64,000 bases of DNA from Brettanomyces bruxellensis (GCF_011074885.1 NC_054690.1:2795001-2859000), one strand, 5' to 3'. Positions 39,635-50,010 are shown, numbered from the stretch's first letter. Notes: generated from the sequence alone by a model not told the origin. A program made the numbers and translations.

Positions 39635-41861
39635 TTGTGGAAATTGCAGGCACTAGATGATAATGGTGTTTGGGGAATGGACGAATGAGTGAGTGAAACG
39701 AAAAAGGTACTTGATGGTAATATTGTAAACGTTGAAAAGAAAATGATCTGATTGTAGAGACCTTATCAAATGAATGACTGTAATTGACTGTCGGGAGCCT
39801 ATTTAATAGGAACTTAAAAACTCTGAAACTCGTAAAGTACGGTTAAAAATAAGAAGCGTTTGTTGTGCGTATGGTAAGAAAGAACTTGAGCTATAACTTA
39901 GAAAGCCTAATGTTTTCATCAACCAAGCAGAACCTCCTCTTTGCCTAAAATCTGCGCGATCGTCTAATTAAGAAATCTCACTTGCTTTAAAATCTTTCCC
40001 TATATTAAGGTGCAGTGCAGGAAGAAATAATCGTTGACAAAATAAAATAATAGGGAAGTCACTCCCACTTGGAACAATAGCGATTTTGTGTGTGGGAGAT
40101 CAAAAGAAATATGTAAAATAAAAAAGTATTGACAGGAAATGACAAATTATGCCTCCGCTAATAAATGAATAAACAGAAAATGGTTGATGTAATGGAATTT
40201 AAGAATCAACACCGGTCTTCAAATTTCCTCGCCGTTCGTTCGTGTGAAAAAAAAAAAAAAAGATTTGCGTCAAATACCGTGAATGTGCACGTGATGCAAA
40301 TCTAATGTCTACTAGTGTGTAACAGATGATTATGAGAATGGATTCAGAATGACATATGTAGCATTCTTATGTGCTGAAAAACCATTTGAATTTCATAAAA
40401 CTTTACCTACCAGAAACACTTTAAAATGAATAGACTTACGGATGAAAATTCAATTACATTTTATATTTGAAACACATTCTCTCTTTTCCACCATCTTTTA
40501 TTATCGCTTATTATTGTGCAGGCAATGGTAACCTGAAGTCACCGATCTTGGGCCGTTCAGTGCTGCATTGGTAGTTTCCTCTGAATGCACTAATGCATTT
40601 AAAGGAAGCTACATTGTTCAGCTAGTTTACCAAACAGAGCTGTCTTCATTTTTTTTTTTTTTTTTTTTGGCTTACGCCATAAAGAATATAATTGCATCTG
40701 AAACAGGAACAGACATTCTGAAACGCCCAATCTCTTCAAATCGATCAAAAATTACTATTAAATTGTTTCATGTCGAGCTGCGAGGTGTTTCAGTTTTGAT
40801 TTTTAAACAATAAATATTATTAACGTACAGGATTCTACTCTCGTTAGACTGTAAGCACGGATCGCATATTTCTTAAAACGTGAAGTGTAGGAAATAAAAG
40901 ATCTTTTAAAGCCTCAATGCTCTCCGCGTTGAGACGTTTAATTTAGCTCGTACCAAAACGAAAGATTTTATCAAGAACGCAAAAATTCTGAGGACTGCCC
41001 GACTTTCTTTACCATATTTTTTTAATCCCCACCCTTCCCTGCCAATATAATTGAACCTAAAAAAAGATACATATGCCCACAAAAGCATTCATTCTCTTAT
41101 TTGAAATTGGAGTTACTCAATCAAGGAAAAGAGAGAGCCTTATTAAATAAAGTCAATGCGACCTCGCCGGACATTAATAACAATGAAGGCGATTGTGCAC
41201 GAGGTTTATTTTGTCTTGGTAGATCGTCCAAATACACGTTGCTGACATTAAGATTATTAACTTGGTGACATAAAAAGACATTTCACACAGCATTGTGATG
41301 ATGTTACGAAGATCCACATTCTGTTTCAGTAGATTATAAAGTTTCTTCCCTAATCCTAGCTCTGCTTCTCAGGAAAAGTGTAATGGTCCTTTTGACAAAC
41401 TTCCGTTTTTTGGAATTGACAATTTTTATATTTTCCCATAAGAATTTTTGATCAAAAATTGTAGTGGAGGGAAAGTATTACCGTATCCTATATTATATGG
41501 TGAGAGTACTTAAATTTGGGGTACCCACCCATGATTACCATTCACTAAAACGCTATTTTAAAAGGTAGTTCGGATGTATACAGTTTTCTTAGATCAACAT
41601 CAATTGAATCATTTCAATTCACATTAGTTTTCAAGAGTAATTTTAAATTTTAAAATTAAATCTTGTCAGTGGAAACAGCATATTTTTATTTGGCCAGTAA
41701 TTTTACACATACACGAATCAAACTATCTGCGTAGCGTGGCTTTATCTACGTTTAAGCCATGTTTCAATTGCAGTTATGCATGAATTATTATTTTCTTACT
41801 CTATCAGTTACCATTTTGTTTATGTATTGGTTATCTGCCTCAGGTATTTTTTTTCGTTCCC
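39635..41861. promoter_or_regulatory. 2.2 kb upstream region of STE12 with TGAAACA cluster
   Basis: No supportable gene over 2.2 kb. TGAAACA/TGTTTCA heptamers occur at 40468-40474, 40764-40770, 40786-40792, 41322-41328 and 41760-41766. Also present are a near-perfect 12-bp inverted repeat at 40261-40303 with CACGTG overlapping its right arm, and an 18-bp T-tract at about 40650-40668. The right end is the 3' flank of NOP9. Confidence 0.45.
40261..40303. repeat. 12-bp inverted repeat (hairpin) with CACGTG site
   Basis: AGATTTGCGTCA (40261-40272) pairs with TGATGCAAATCT (40292-40303) at 11 of 12 positions, loop 19 nt. CACGTG at 40288-40293 overlaps the right arm and, read with flanks, fits the Cbf1 core ATCACGTG. 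A 16-bp A-tract precedes the left arm. Confidence 0.6.
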
Positions 41862-44069
41862 TCAATTAATTCTCCTCTTTTTAATTCCAGTAGAATGCTG
41901 GTACCCATTATCTCTATTACTATGGTTTAAATGGCTTCCATCTTCTCCTGCCTGATCAATTTCTTCTTGTTTGACCATTCTTTTCCAATCACCAAAATGT
42001 CTGGCATAAACATCCATCTTCCAATTTTTCCAAACTTTTTTCCCGTAGACAGTCCGCTTCACCAATTCCTCGTTATTTAAAAGCTTACTGGCGATTCTTT
42101 CTTTATACATATTCAAGAATATTGTAAAAGGAAAGAGTTTATCAACGATATGTGAACCTTGGGCATCGCAAGCTAATTCAACCACATGCGGAGTTAAAGC
42201 ATTTAATATCCTTCTTCTCTCAATTTTACTCACGCGTCTCTGATTTATTAAGCATTCTTCGACAATGTGAGAAAACACACCATGTTCGCACAGTTCTATC
42301 AACATATTAGAGTTGCTTTCCTGTGCATTTTCAATATCTTTTTCTTGCATCTTGATTGTTCCTTCCGTGTCCTTCCCTGATTCTTTATCATCATTCTTAT
42401 TGTATTTAGATCTTTCTCGAGCATGCGCATGTGAAACTGGTTTTGGTTCTTCTGCTAGCTGTAACATGGACTTTAAGCAATACTTGAGGATATGATCATC
42501 AAAATCAATCAACTCCTCTAAGAACATTGCCCTTCTTCTCTCCTCCGATGTTGGCCAGTCATCTTTTGTAGAATATAATGTGGATTTCCTTAATTGTAAA
42601 ATGTTCATCATGAACTGGTCATCGTCGGTCTTCACTCCATTGATGTCTTTGTTGAAAAAGTCAAACAATTTCTTGACGATTTCATCTTTTAAGTATCCGT
42701 TATTTCTTCTCGAACACTCTACTATACTGGATCCCATGCCAATGTTATTGACTATTAGTTCATTCAAAACAGGAACCAATTGGTCCATTATTTTTGTCTG
42801 ATCCTTGGCTCTTAATTTCTCCAAAAGAGTCTGTATCACGAACGAGCCCGTTGTCTCCCTTTTTGCAAGTTTGACAACTCTGTCTTCCATATAAAGATGA
42901 TATAACCTATTAATATTCCTCATTTTCTGATTTGATATAGCGGTCTGTAAAAAATGAGAGCCAACTGGATCTGAAAGAAGATATTCAACAAACGATTTCT
43001 CTTTCTCATTAGTTGGTTCATCAGCCCTCTCAAAAGTTAAAGTCCAGAATGGTCGATTTCTATTGGCCTTACCTTCAAGTTCAATTATTAGCTGAACAAC
43101 AGGAGATGCAATTGGATCGATTGCAGTTTCTCTTAAGGATTCTTTTGTTTCCGTCCTCACCATAATCTCTACTATTAATGATAGGGCTTGTTCAAATGAT
43201 GATGGTATTTGAAAGCTTCTTTTATAATCCTCTGTGTCCTCAAGTTCAACCATCTTTCTGGCAATTTTCGATTTCTTAGATCTTAAAAGCGAATTAGACT
43301 CTATGGAAGATGGAAGCTCCTTTCCCGCTAAAATAAGTAGTAGCAATCGGAAAACATGTGATCCATACTTATTTTTAGATAGTCGCTTCAGTTTAGGTTG
43401 GTTCTCCTTTACTATATTAAGTACGATCTCTTCCATCGAAATATTTTTTTCCTCATCTTCAAATTTTTCGTAATTCTCGTCATCCCTTTTTAGCATCTCC
43501 TTCTCTATGAAAGATGCTGCCCTAACAAGAAATGCTTCCATAACATGCGATGCATATTTATGAATGAACAGCTGATAAAAAAAGCCACGACATTCCATAT
43601 ATAGCTGCTTCATCTGATCTTCGTTACTTAGCATAATAATTCTTTCCATCAACTTCGAACAAATTTGGTTTGTAGCTAGCTTAAGCGAATTACCCTTTGC
43701 TTCATCAAATATACTTTGAATAAAAGTTAATTTTATGTCAGGAGTCTCAAATGTATCAAGATTTAAAGTTGATTCTGCTTGCCTGAAATAAGCTGCCTGC
43801 TCACTATTTAAAAGTCCAAAAAATGGCATCTGTTCCTCTTTCAAATCTATTTCAAAAAATGGACCCTCATCATTTAACAAGGAAAGATCAACTTGCTCAA
43901 CCTTGGAAAGAATTATACCATTATTATTATGTTCTTCTTCCGGCTTATTTTCGTGAACGGATTCTAACTCGTGATCCATGTGTTTCTCCTCGCTGCTGCT
44001 ATGCTTATGATGCGCATGCTTCGATTTCCTTTCCTTCTTAGCTTGTCTCCCTCTAACTTTATGACCCAT
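41862..44069 (-). CDS. NOP9: Pumilio-repeat pre-rRNA processing factor Nop9
   Basis: 735 aa. The N-terminus is basic (MGHKVRGRQAKKERKSK, nucleolar/nuclear type). Degenerate Puf repeats run from about residue 100 to 690. Recognisable repeats include NQICSKLMERII, FFYQLFIHKYASHVMEAFLVRAA, LSKNKYGSHVFRLLL, DPVGSHFLQTAI, TTGSFVIQTLLEKL, GMGSSIVECSRRN, and CDAQGSHIVDKLFPFTIF near the C-terminus. The segment FFGLLNSEQAAYFRQAESTLNLDTF before the repeats is typical of Nop9. Nop9 binds 20S pre-rRNA near the D-site in the nucleolus and is needed for 18S rRNA maturation. It is divergent from SSL1, and an AAAAATTTT motif at 44172-44180 sits in the shared promoter. Confidence 0.93.
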   Translation of the reverse strand: MGHKVRGRQAKKERKSKHAHHKHSSSEEKHMDHELESVHENKPEEEHNNNGIILSKVEQVDLSLLNDEGPFFEIDLKEEQMPFFGLLNSEQAAYFRQAESTLNLDTFETPDIKLTFIQSIFDEAKGNSLKLATNQICSKLMERIIMLSNEDQMKQLYMECRGFFYQLFIHKYASHVMEAFLVRAASFIEKEMLKRDDENYEKFEDEEKNISMEEIVLNIVKENQPKLKRLSKNKYGSHVFRLLLLILAGKELPSSIESNSLLRSKKSKIARKMVELEDTEDYKRSFQIPSSFEQALSLIVEIMVRTETKESLRETAIDPIASPVVQLIIELEGKANRNRPFWTLTFERADEPTNEKEKSFVEYLLSDPVGSHFLQTAISNQKMRNINRLYHLYMEDRVVKLAKRETTGSFVIQTLLEKLRAKDQTKIMDQLVPVLNELIVNNIGMGSSIVECSRRNNGYLKDEIVKKLFDFFNKDINGVKTDDDQFMMNILQLRKSTLYSTKDDWPTSEERRRAMFLEELIDFDDHILKYCLKSMLQLAEEPKPVSHAHARERSKYNKNDDKESGKDTEGTIKMQEKDIENAQESNSNMLIELCEHGVFSHIVEECLINQRRVSKIERRRILNALTPHVVELACDAQGSHIVDKLFPFTIFLNMYKERIASKLLNNEELVKRTVYGKKVWKNWKMDVYARHFGDWKRMVKQEEIDQAGEDGSHLNHSNRDNGYQHSTGIKKRRIN

Positions 44070-44411
44070 TTCTTAAAACAATGTTCTTAACCGTAAAATT
44101 ACTCCCAGTTGCGTCGTCATGCCAAAAGAATAAATCATACTCAATGTCTAGTAAATAATCAAAAGTAGTCTAAAAATTTTCAGTAGATCGATCCTACTAC
44201 CTAAGAATGAAAAAAAATATATATTATGAAGAAAAAAAAAGCTTGAAAAGATGTTTTATGAATATTTCTCTGCGCACGTATTCATTTGTTTAGATCTGGG
44301 GAACTATGTGAAACCATTTTTTTGCACTTTCAATTGCACACAATTGTTTCGTAATATTAATCAATAAAGATATACATATATTTATTTATCTTTGAATATA
44401 AGGCAGTGGAA
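44070..44411. promoter_or_regulatory. divergent promoter NOP9 / SSL1
   Basis: 342 bp. RRPE-like AAAAATTTT at 44172-44180, about 100 bp upstream of NOP9. A/T-rich tracts near 44208-44240 and 44340-44400 could serve SSL1. Confidence 0.4.
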
Positions 44412-45920
44412 ATGCCGTTAGATCCGGAAGAAGAGAATATTGTTACGCCAGCTGGAAGGCACAGAAGCAAGGAGCGTGCTTCCATTATCAATGATGACGA
44501 AAATGAGCAGGATTATTTGGATAGTACAGATAAGTATGATAATTCACAACACATAGAAACAAGCAGGAATTCAAATGAGGGTAATGATGATCACGATGCG
44601 CCTGAACAGCTGAAGGGAAATAACGGTGGATATTCTTGGGAAGATGAATATCGTAGATCGTGGGATATAGTGCAAGAGGATGAGAGTGGAAGTTTAGAAA
44701 CGATTGTTTCCGGACTTGTTGAGTCACAGAAGAAAAGATATTTGAAAGATACTACACCTTTTCAACGTGGAATTATCCGTGTAAATGTTCTTGTTTTAGA
44801 TTACTCTAAAGTCATGCGAGAAAAAGATTTACGCCCTAATAGAGCAGCGATGATGATATCATACGCCATTGATTTTGTTAATGAATTTTTTGATCAGAAC
44901 CCTATATCTCAGCTCAGTGTGGTGATCATGCGCAATGGATTAGCCCAGATCGTTTCTGAAGTCAGTGGAAATCCGCATGATCACATAGAGGCGCTAAAGA
45001 AATTAAAAAAGACAGATCCGGAGGGAGATCCATCGCTCCAAAATGCGTTGGAAATGTCACGAGGTCTTCTTCTTCATGTTCCGTCTCACTGCACCAGGGA
45101 AGTTTTGATTATATTTGGAGCATTATTTACGTCGGACCCTGGAAATATTCATTCAACCATTCAGGGATTGGTACAAGAGAAGATCAGCGTACGAGTCATT
45201 GGCTTGACTGCGAGAGTTGCTATTTGTGATGAACTTTGTAGACTGACAAATCATGGAGATTTGAAAAACTCATACAATGTTATATTAAATGAGCAACATT
45301 TTAAAGAGTTGTTCATGGATGCTGTCACTCCTTTGGCAATTACGAAAACCGAGTCACAAAATAAGCGAGGATTTTCATTAGTTAAGATGGGTTTTCCACA
45401 AAGAGTCAGTGAACAGAGCCCTAGTTTTTGCGCATGTCATTCAAGATTGGTATATGGAGGGTACATATGTCCAAACTGCAAAAGTAAAGTATGTGTCTTA
45501 CCTACAGTTTGTCCCTGTTGTAACCTAACGCTCATTCTTTCAACTCATCTCGCGCGTTCATATCATCATTTATTTCCTTTGACGCTTTTTGTCGAAGTAC
45601 CAATCTCCTCATCATATCCGACAAATACTTGTTTTGGTTGTCACGTCAGATTTCCGAAAGGTGTTGAACCGTCGTGGCGTGCGACTGACTCTCATAAACG
45701 CAAAAAGGAAATTCAATCAAGTTCCAGATACCGTTGTACCTTGTGTGGCTGTGATTTTTGTATTGATTGCGATGTTTTCATACATGAGGTTTTACATAAC
45801 TGTCCAGGCTGTGAATCCCGAAGTAGGAATCATAAACTAAGTGCGAGTAAACAATTAACGAGCAAAGATTTAATCGATTCTGAAAAGAATCGGATTCATA
45901 TTCATAATATAAATAGTTAA
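44412..45920 (+). CDS. SSL1: TFIIH core subunit Ssl1 (p44)
   Basis: 502 aa from ATG 44412. The N-terminal ~95 residues are acidic and disordered. A von Willebrand A-like Ssl1 domain runs from about 115 to 305 (RGIIRVNVLVLDYSKVMREKDLRPNR, FDQNPISQLSVVIMRNGLAQIVSEVSGN, DPEGDPSLQNALEMS, STREVLIIFGAL-like CTREVLIIFGAL). A zinc-binding region (CACHSRL...CPNCKSKVC..PTVCPCCNLTL) follows. The C-terminal C4/RING-like domain ends CTLCGCDFCIDCDVFIHEVLHNCPGCE. Ssl1 stimulates the Rad3/XPD helicase and pairs with Tfb4 inside TFIIH. The Tfb4 gene is 38 kb away in the same window. Confidence 0.96.
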   Translation: MPLDPEEENIVTPAGRHRSKERASIINDDENEQDYLDSTDKYDNSQHIETSRNSNEGNDDHDAPEQLKGNNGGYSWEDEYRRSWDIVQEDESGSLETIVSGLVESQKKRYLKDTTPFQRGIIRVNVLVLDYSKVMREKDLRPNRAAMMISYAIDFVNEFFDQNPISQLSVVIMRNGLAQIVSEVSGNPHDHIEALKKLKKTDPEGDPSLQNALEMSRGLLLHVPSHCTREVLIIFGALFTSDPGNIHSTIQGLVQEKISVRVIGLTARVAICDELCRLTNHGDLKNSYNVILNEQHFKELFMDAVTPLAITKTESQNKRGFSLVKMGFPQRVSEQSPSFCACHSRLVYGGYICPNCKSKVCVLPTVCPCCNLTLILSTHLARSYHHLFPLTLFVEVPISSSYPTNTCFGCHVRFPKGVEPSWRATDSHKRKKEIQSSSRYRCTLCGCDFCIDCDVFIHEVLHNCPGCESRSRNHKLSASKQLTSKDLIDSEKNRIHIHNINS

Positions 45921-46510
45921 AGTATTATGAGCAAGCATTTGATTTGTCGCTATTCATAGCCCGATAAAAGGTTTCTTGTTATAACGTGTATTTTTTGACA
46001 TAATATTAATGGAAGGTTATGTGCATAGTTTGATAAAATGAAATAATGCGCTATTAGGTAGGAACCAGTCCGTTGTGGGTATTTTTGTATTTTGTTTATT
46101 AGGGAAATTTTGAGAAAATGAGGACAACAGACATAAATAATGAATTTCCTACCGTATTTTTTTATTACTACTTTTTGTTATTTGTGAGTTCTGTGCGTCC
46201 ATCCCAAAAATTATGAAATCTAAAAATGTATATTTCGAGGTCCCCTCGCATTAGATAAGGCGGAGTTCACGTGGGTTTGTCTTTCGAAAGAATCTGGTTC
46301 CTTTCTAACACCGCAGTATTTGTTCCTTGTCCTTTTGCAAATAGTTTGTGTCCGCTGATTCTCTTGTCATTTGTTTTGTCTACAGTTTTCATACTTGCAA
46401 GTAAGAGGATAAGGTAGTACAATAATATTTTCTGAATCAAACACAGCATTCTGTCGAAAGAAACGAATTTTTTGCACTGAAATATATACATCCTTGTAAA
46501 TATTTTCATT
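45921..46510. other. intergenic SSL1 / epsin gene
   Basis: 590 bp, 3' flank of SSL1 then promoter of the epsin gene. No supportable gene; one 80-codon minus ORF (46267-46509) has no conserved look. Confidence 0.5.
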
Positions 46511-47944
46511 ATGACAACAACAAAATCCGTTTTAAGAAGTATAAAAAATGTTACTAATGGCTATACATCAGCGCAAGTGATGGTACGGAATGCCACCAGT
46601 AATGATCCATCAGGGCCGACCGTTTCTCAAATGGCAGATATAGCTAATCATACTTTTGATAGAGGTGAACTTCTTGAAATTATGGATATTGTTGATAGGA
46701 GACTTAACGACAAAGGTAAGAACTGGAGGCATGTTGCAAAATCACTTACTTTATTGGATTATTTAGTTAGGTATGGATCAGAAGATACCGTTATTTGGGC
46801 AAAAGATAACGTGTATGTTATTAAAACACTTCGTGAATTTCAGGCATCAGATTCTATGGGTAGGGACCAAGGGGCAATAGTGAGGGTTAAGGCAAAAGAA
46901 CTTTCAGATTTACTTTCGGATGATGACCGACTACGAGAAGAAAGACAAGTTGCACTCAGGAACAGAAACGTTCCACATGGCAGGGGACGAAGAGAAGATG
47001 TCAACAGCGCTCTTGGAGATAATGAAGATTATGATAGTGATTTGCAACAGGCTATAGAAGAAAGCAGACAGACTGCTGAGGAAGAAGAGCAGAAGAGACG
47101 TAAGAATAGTGACGCTAGTTTGAATAGAGCTATTCAATTGAGCTTGGAAGAGGAAGAGATGCGCAAGAAGAACACCAATTTATTGGATATCAATGAGCAC
47201 AATGGTGATGATGCTGCCCCTGCGGTTTTGGGATATTACTCAGCACAACCACAAGTTTCTACAGCACAGATCATTGGCTACGATATGTATGGAAATCCTG
47301 TCTATGCCAACCAGCCAATGGCTACTGGATATTTACAAAATGCTTACCAGTCTTCTGCCGCACAGCAGCAGCAGCTTTATCAGCAACAGCTTTATCAACA
47401 GCAACTTGAAGCAGCACAGCGACAACAGCAGCAGCAGCAGCAGCAGAATGTCGTAATTCAGCAGTCATTAAATGCTCAAGTGCCCGCACCTACGGGATCT
47501 AATAACCCTTTTGCTTTGTCCAACGTTCAATCGAACCCAACTTCTTCAATGGTGTCTGCTACCCAACAGCAACCACAACAATCGCAACTTCTGCAAGCAG
47601 GCCATAATACTCCACAACAAAGTATGTCTGCTGGTAATCAAAAGATAAATGACCAATATGCAGAGCTTAACAATCTTCTAGCTCAAGGTACAGGTATCGA
47701 TACGTTTGGTAATGAAGGAGATGCAAGAATACCAGCCCAACATACAAAAACAGGTGCTTTCTTCAATTCCTACGGTACAGGTTTCCGACAAGAGGGGGAA
47801 CGTCAAGATAATAGCCAATTCTCTGAAACCCAGTATGTGGGAATCCCAAGCACTATTGTTGCAGCACCTACAGGTTATGGTTTTGGAAATCAGCGACAGT
47901 CATCGGAACCAAAGCAACCTAAAGAAAGTTTGATCGACCTTTAG
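46511..47944 (+). CDS. epsin, Ent1/Ent2-type endocytic adaptor
   Basis: 477 aa. An ENTH domain covers about residues 8-140 (NATSNDPSGPTVSQMADIANHTFD, GKNWRHVAKSLTLLDYLVRYGSEDTV, LREFQASDSMGRDQGAIVRVKAKEL). Two ubiquitin-interacting motifs are at about 176-191 (DLQQAIEESR) and 202-217 (LNRAIQLSLEEEE). A poly-Gln region follows (about 285-320), encoded by mixed CAG/CAA. An NPF (SNNPFAL, EH-domain binding) and a C-terminal clathrin box LIDL complete the set. This order is the canonical yeast epsin layout. Epsins bind PI(4,5)P2, ubiquitinated cargo and clathrin at the plasma membrane. Ent1 and Ent2 are S. cerevisiae duplicates, so no single symbol is assigned. Confidence 0.95.
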   Translation: MTTTKSVLRSIKNVTNGYTSAQVMVRNATSNDPSGPTVSQMADIANHTFDRGELLEIMDIVDRRLNDKGKNWRHVAKSLTLLDYLVRYGSEDTVIWAKDNVYVIKTLREFQASDSMGRDQGAIVRVKAKELSDLLSDDDRLREERQVALRNRNVPHGRGRREDVNSALGDNEDYDSDLQQAIEESRQTAEEEEQKRRKNSDASLNRAIQLSLEEEEMRKKNTNLLDINEHNGDDAAPAVLGYYSAQPQVSTAQIIGYDMYGNPVYANQPMATGYLQNAYQSSAAQQQQLYQQQLYQQQLEAAQRQQQQQQQQNVVIQQSLNAQVPAPTGSNNPFALSNVQSNPTSSMVSATQQQPQQSQLLQAGHNTPQQSMSAGNQKINDQYAELNNLLAQGTGIDTFGNEGDARIPAQHTKTGAFFNSYGTGFRQEGERQDNSQFSETQYVGIPSTIVAAPTGYGFGNQRQSSEPKQPKESLIDL

Positions 47945-48532
47945 AAATAATGCTTTGGTAACTGGCATTTTTGAACTAACACCAGCAATTTATAACGTAC
48001 AATTTTTTAGGTTTTCTCTTTTTCCCTCATCGATCTTTTTATATCCAATTTACTTGTATTCTGTGCTTAAGTTGGTTCAATTTGTTTAGTGGAACCACTA
48101 CTAATATGATTCTACTTAGTATTGTCATTCTTTCATGCATATTGTACAGCGTTTCGATGTCCAATAGTTGCGAGTATGCACGAAAAACATGAAAAAGGCA
48201 CATGTTACGTGATACAGAAAAGTCCATATATATTCATATATATTTCCATCAAAAGCACAAAAATTTACCGAAAGAGTTCACCTAAAAGCAAAGTATATGC
48301 CCGAGATGGGCAAAAATGGTGTAGAAAGACTTTCCTTTCTTAGTTACAGAGCAGCCACTAACACTCTAGTAGAGACAAACCCATTTCAGTCTTAATTCAT
48401 CTCCCCCAATAACATTATCATATTTTAATTAAATACCCAGAAAACCACGTATGACCCAGAGAAGCTATGTCTCGTTGTGTACCGGTTACCATAGATAATA
48501 AATATAAAGCACAGAAAGAAAGAGTAAAAAAA
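47945..48532. other. intergenic epsin gene / tRNA-Tyr
   Basis: 588 bp with the epsin 3' region. Two overlapping short ORFs are not convincing. TATATA-containing stretch near 48227-48243. Confidence 0.45.
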
Positions 48533-48617
48533 TCTCGCCTCCAGGGATCGAACCAGGGACCCCAAGATGTCAATATTACATTACAGTCTTGTGCTCTTCC
48601 AACTGAGCTAAGGCGGG
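48533..48617 (-). tRNA. tRNA-Tyr(GUA) with 12-nt intron
   Basis: 85 nt, mature 73 nt. Minus strand: acceptor CCCGCCT, TA, D-arm GCTC/GAGC, anticodon stem CAAGA/TCTTG, anticodon GTA at 48584-48582, and a 12-nt intron (48580-48569) after A37, where eukaryotic tRNA-Tyr introns sit. The T-arm contains GGTTCGATCC (box B). C1:G72, the eukaryotic tyrosine identity pair, is present, and the discriminator is A. A run of seven T follows the 3' end as a Pol III terminator. Two stem mismatches are seen: C2-A71 in the acceptor and T51-T63 in the T-stem. It may be functional or a decaying copy. Confidence 0.85.
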
Positions 48618-49631
48618 AATAACAAAATTGTAAAAGGTCGGACTGAAGGTAACAAAATATTATTTTTTTAATAACCTGAAGTATAAGGATTCTTTAGATG
48701 ATTACCAAATCCGTCTAAAGATATATAATAGATTAATAAGATTGTTATCTGATACTTCTCGTATCCTTTCATATCTCTTATCTCATAGCTCTCTATGAAC
48801 TATTATATTTTTTTCATTCTTCTATCTAATCACTTATCTTTTCAATCTCCCTTTCTAGAAAAATAACTAAATCATAATCTAACCTTGCCTCTGTATCAAA
48901 GGAGGGCAAGGGCGCATATTTATATTTAAATGGAGAATGACACTTCTTCCATTTCTCTTCCAATTTCATACAATAACAAATTATATGCCAAAGAGGAATC
49001 CATCCTGTTTGGGAACATCACATTATGTGAATTCAGCATAACCCGCGATCATGCAAAAACCTGTTGTTTTGCATATGCAGTCGCCACACGAATATTAGTC
49101 AGCTTATTCCGATGTAGCTCTTTCTTATTGTCCTTCGGGTCACTATCCTTTCAGTACGCTTTATTTCTTATTCGCGCTTCTCATAAATTATTTCGGAAAC
49201 TATTTATATCTTTCCGTGTTACCTAATCAGGTAAATGAATTCATTAATATTTTATCTGGCTTTAAACCAATATGCGCTTGGTTTGACCCCTTACAAAAAT
49301 TGTTTGGGATCCACTTTTATTTGAACCTAAATTATTTTAGATTATGTAAGTGCAAAGTAATTGGTGTGTTTGTTTTGAAGTGTTGAGTCAAACCACTAAA
49401 GGATGAAGTATTGTATGTTGTGAAGTACTGGTTTTAGAATGTTATAATGTAATTTAAGTAGGTGCGGATGTCGGACATATGAGAATATTACCAAGTATTA
49501 GGTAATTAGGTAATCTATTATTATATGTCATTAGATTTATTCGTTTTGAGATCTGAACTTATTCTAAAATAACGAAGATTTAGAATAATATCTAATAGAG
49601 ACAATCCTGGATAAAATGCACTAACTGTGTA

Positions 49632-50010
49632 TGTTAGGGAATCAACAGAAAATTAATTATGCGTGATCATAATTCTGTTTCTGTCAGAGTATATAAATCC
49701 CGTGTGACATTTGTATCTGCTTAATTGCTCACATATCTCTGTGCCGTAGCACTACCGAGCGCGCAGATGCCCAAGGTTATGAACGGGATTGGCCATATAG
49801 TTCGGATATAGAAAAGACTTCTGTTGCATAGAATGACCCCCATAACAAAATAGGGTCCTTACGAACACGTTTGTAATCCAGCGAGAACCCGAAGGTTACT
49901 CTTGGTTTCAGCTGAAGGATCACTTCAAGATGGATTTCCTTATATGAATATGTATTGCAAATTACATAATAAAGTCGTCGTCCCTTCTAAGAGACACATA
50001 GTATATAAGG
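49632..50010 (+). mobile_element. possible solo LTR remnant
   Basis: Begins TGTTAGGGAATCAAC, resembling the TGTTGGAAT...ATCAAC start of Ty1-type deltas, and has a TATATAAAT at about 49690. About 1 kb from a tRNA gene, a typical Ty insertion zone. The right end is not determinable and no target-site duplication was established, so the end coordinate is a guess. Confidence 0.3.

Noticed and set aside
40288..40293. Point-centromere CDEI from CACGTG
   Set aside because: No 80-bp AT-rich CDEII plus CDEIII follows, and point centromeres are not expected outside the Saccharomycetaceae.
41290..41330. Box C-like GTGATGA suggesting a C/D snoRNA
   Set aside because: No D box (CTGA) at suitable spacing and no terminal stem was found.
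48930..49226. 98-codon ORF in the repeat region
   Set aside because: AT-rich, overlaps an LTR-start-like string and resembles no known protein or retrotransposon domain.
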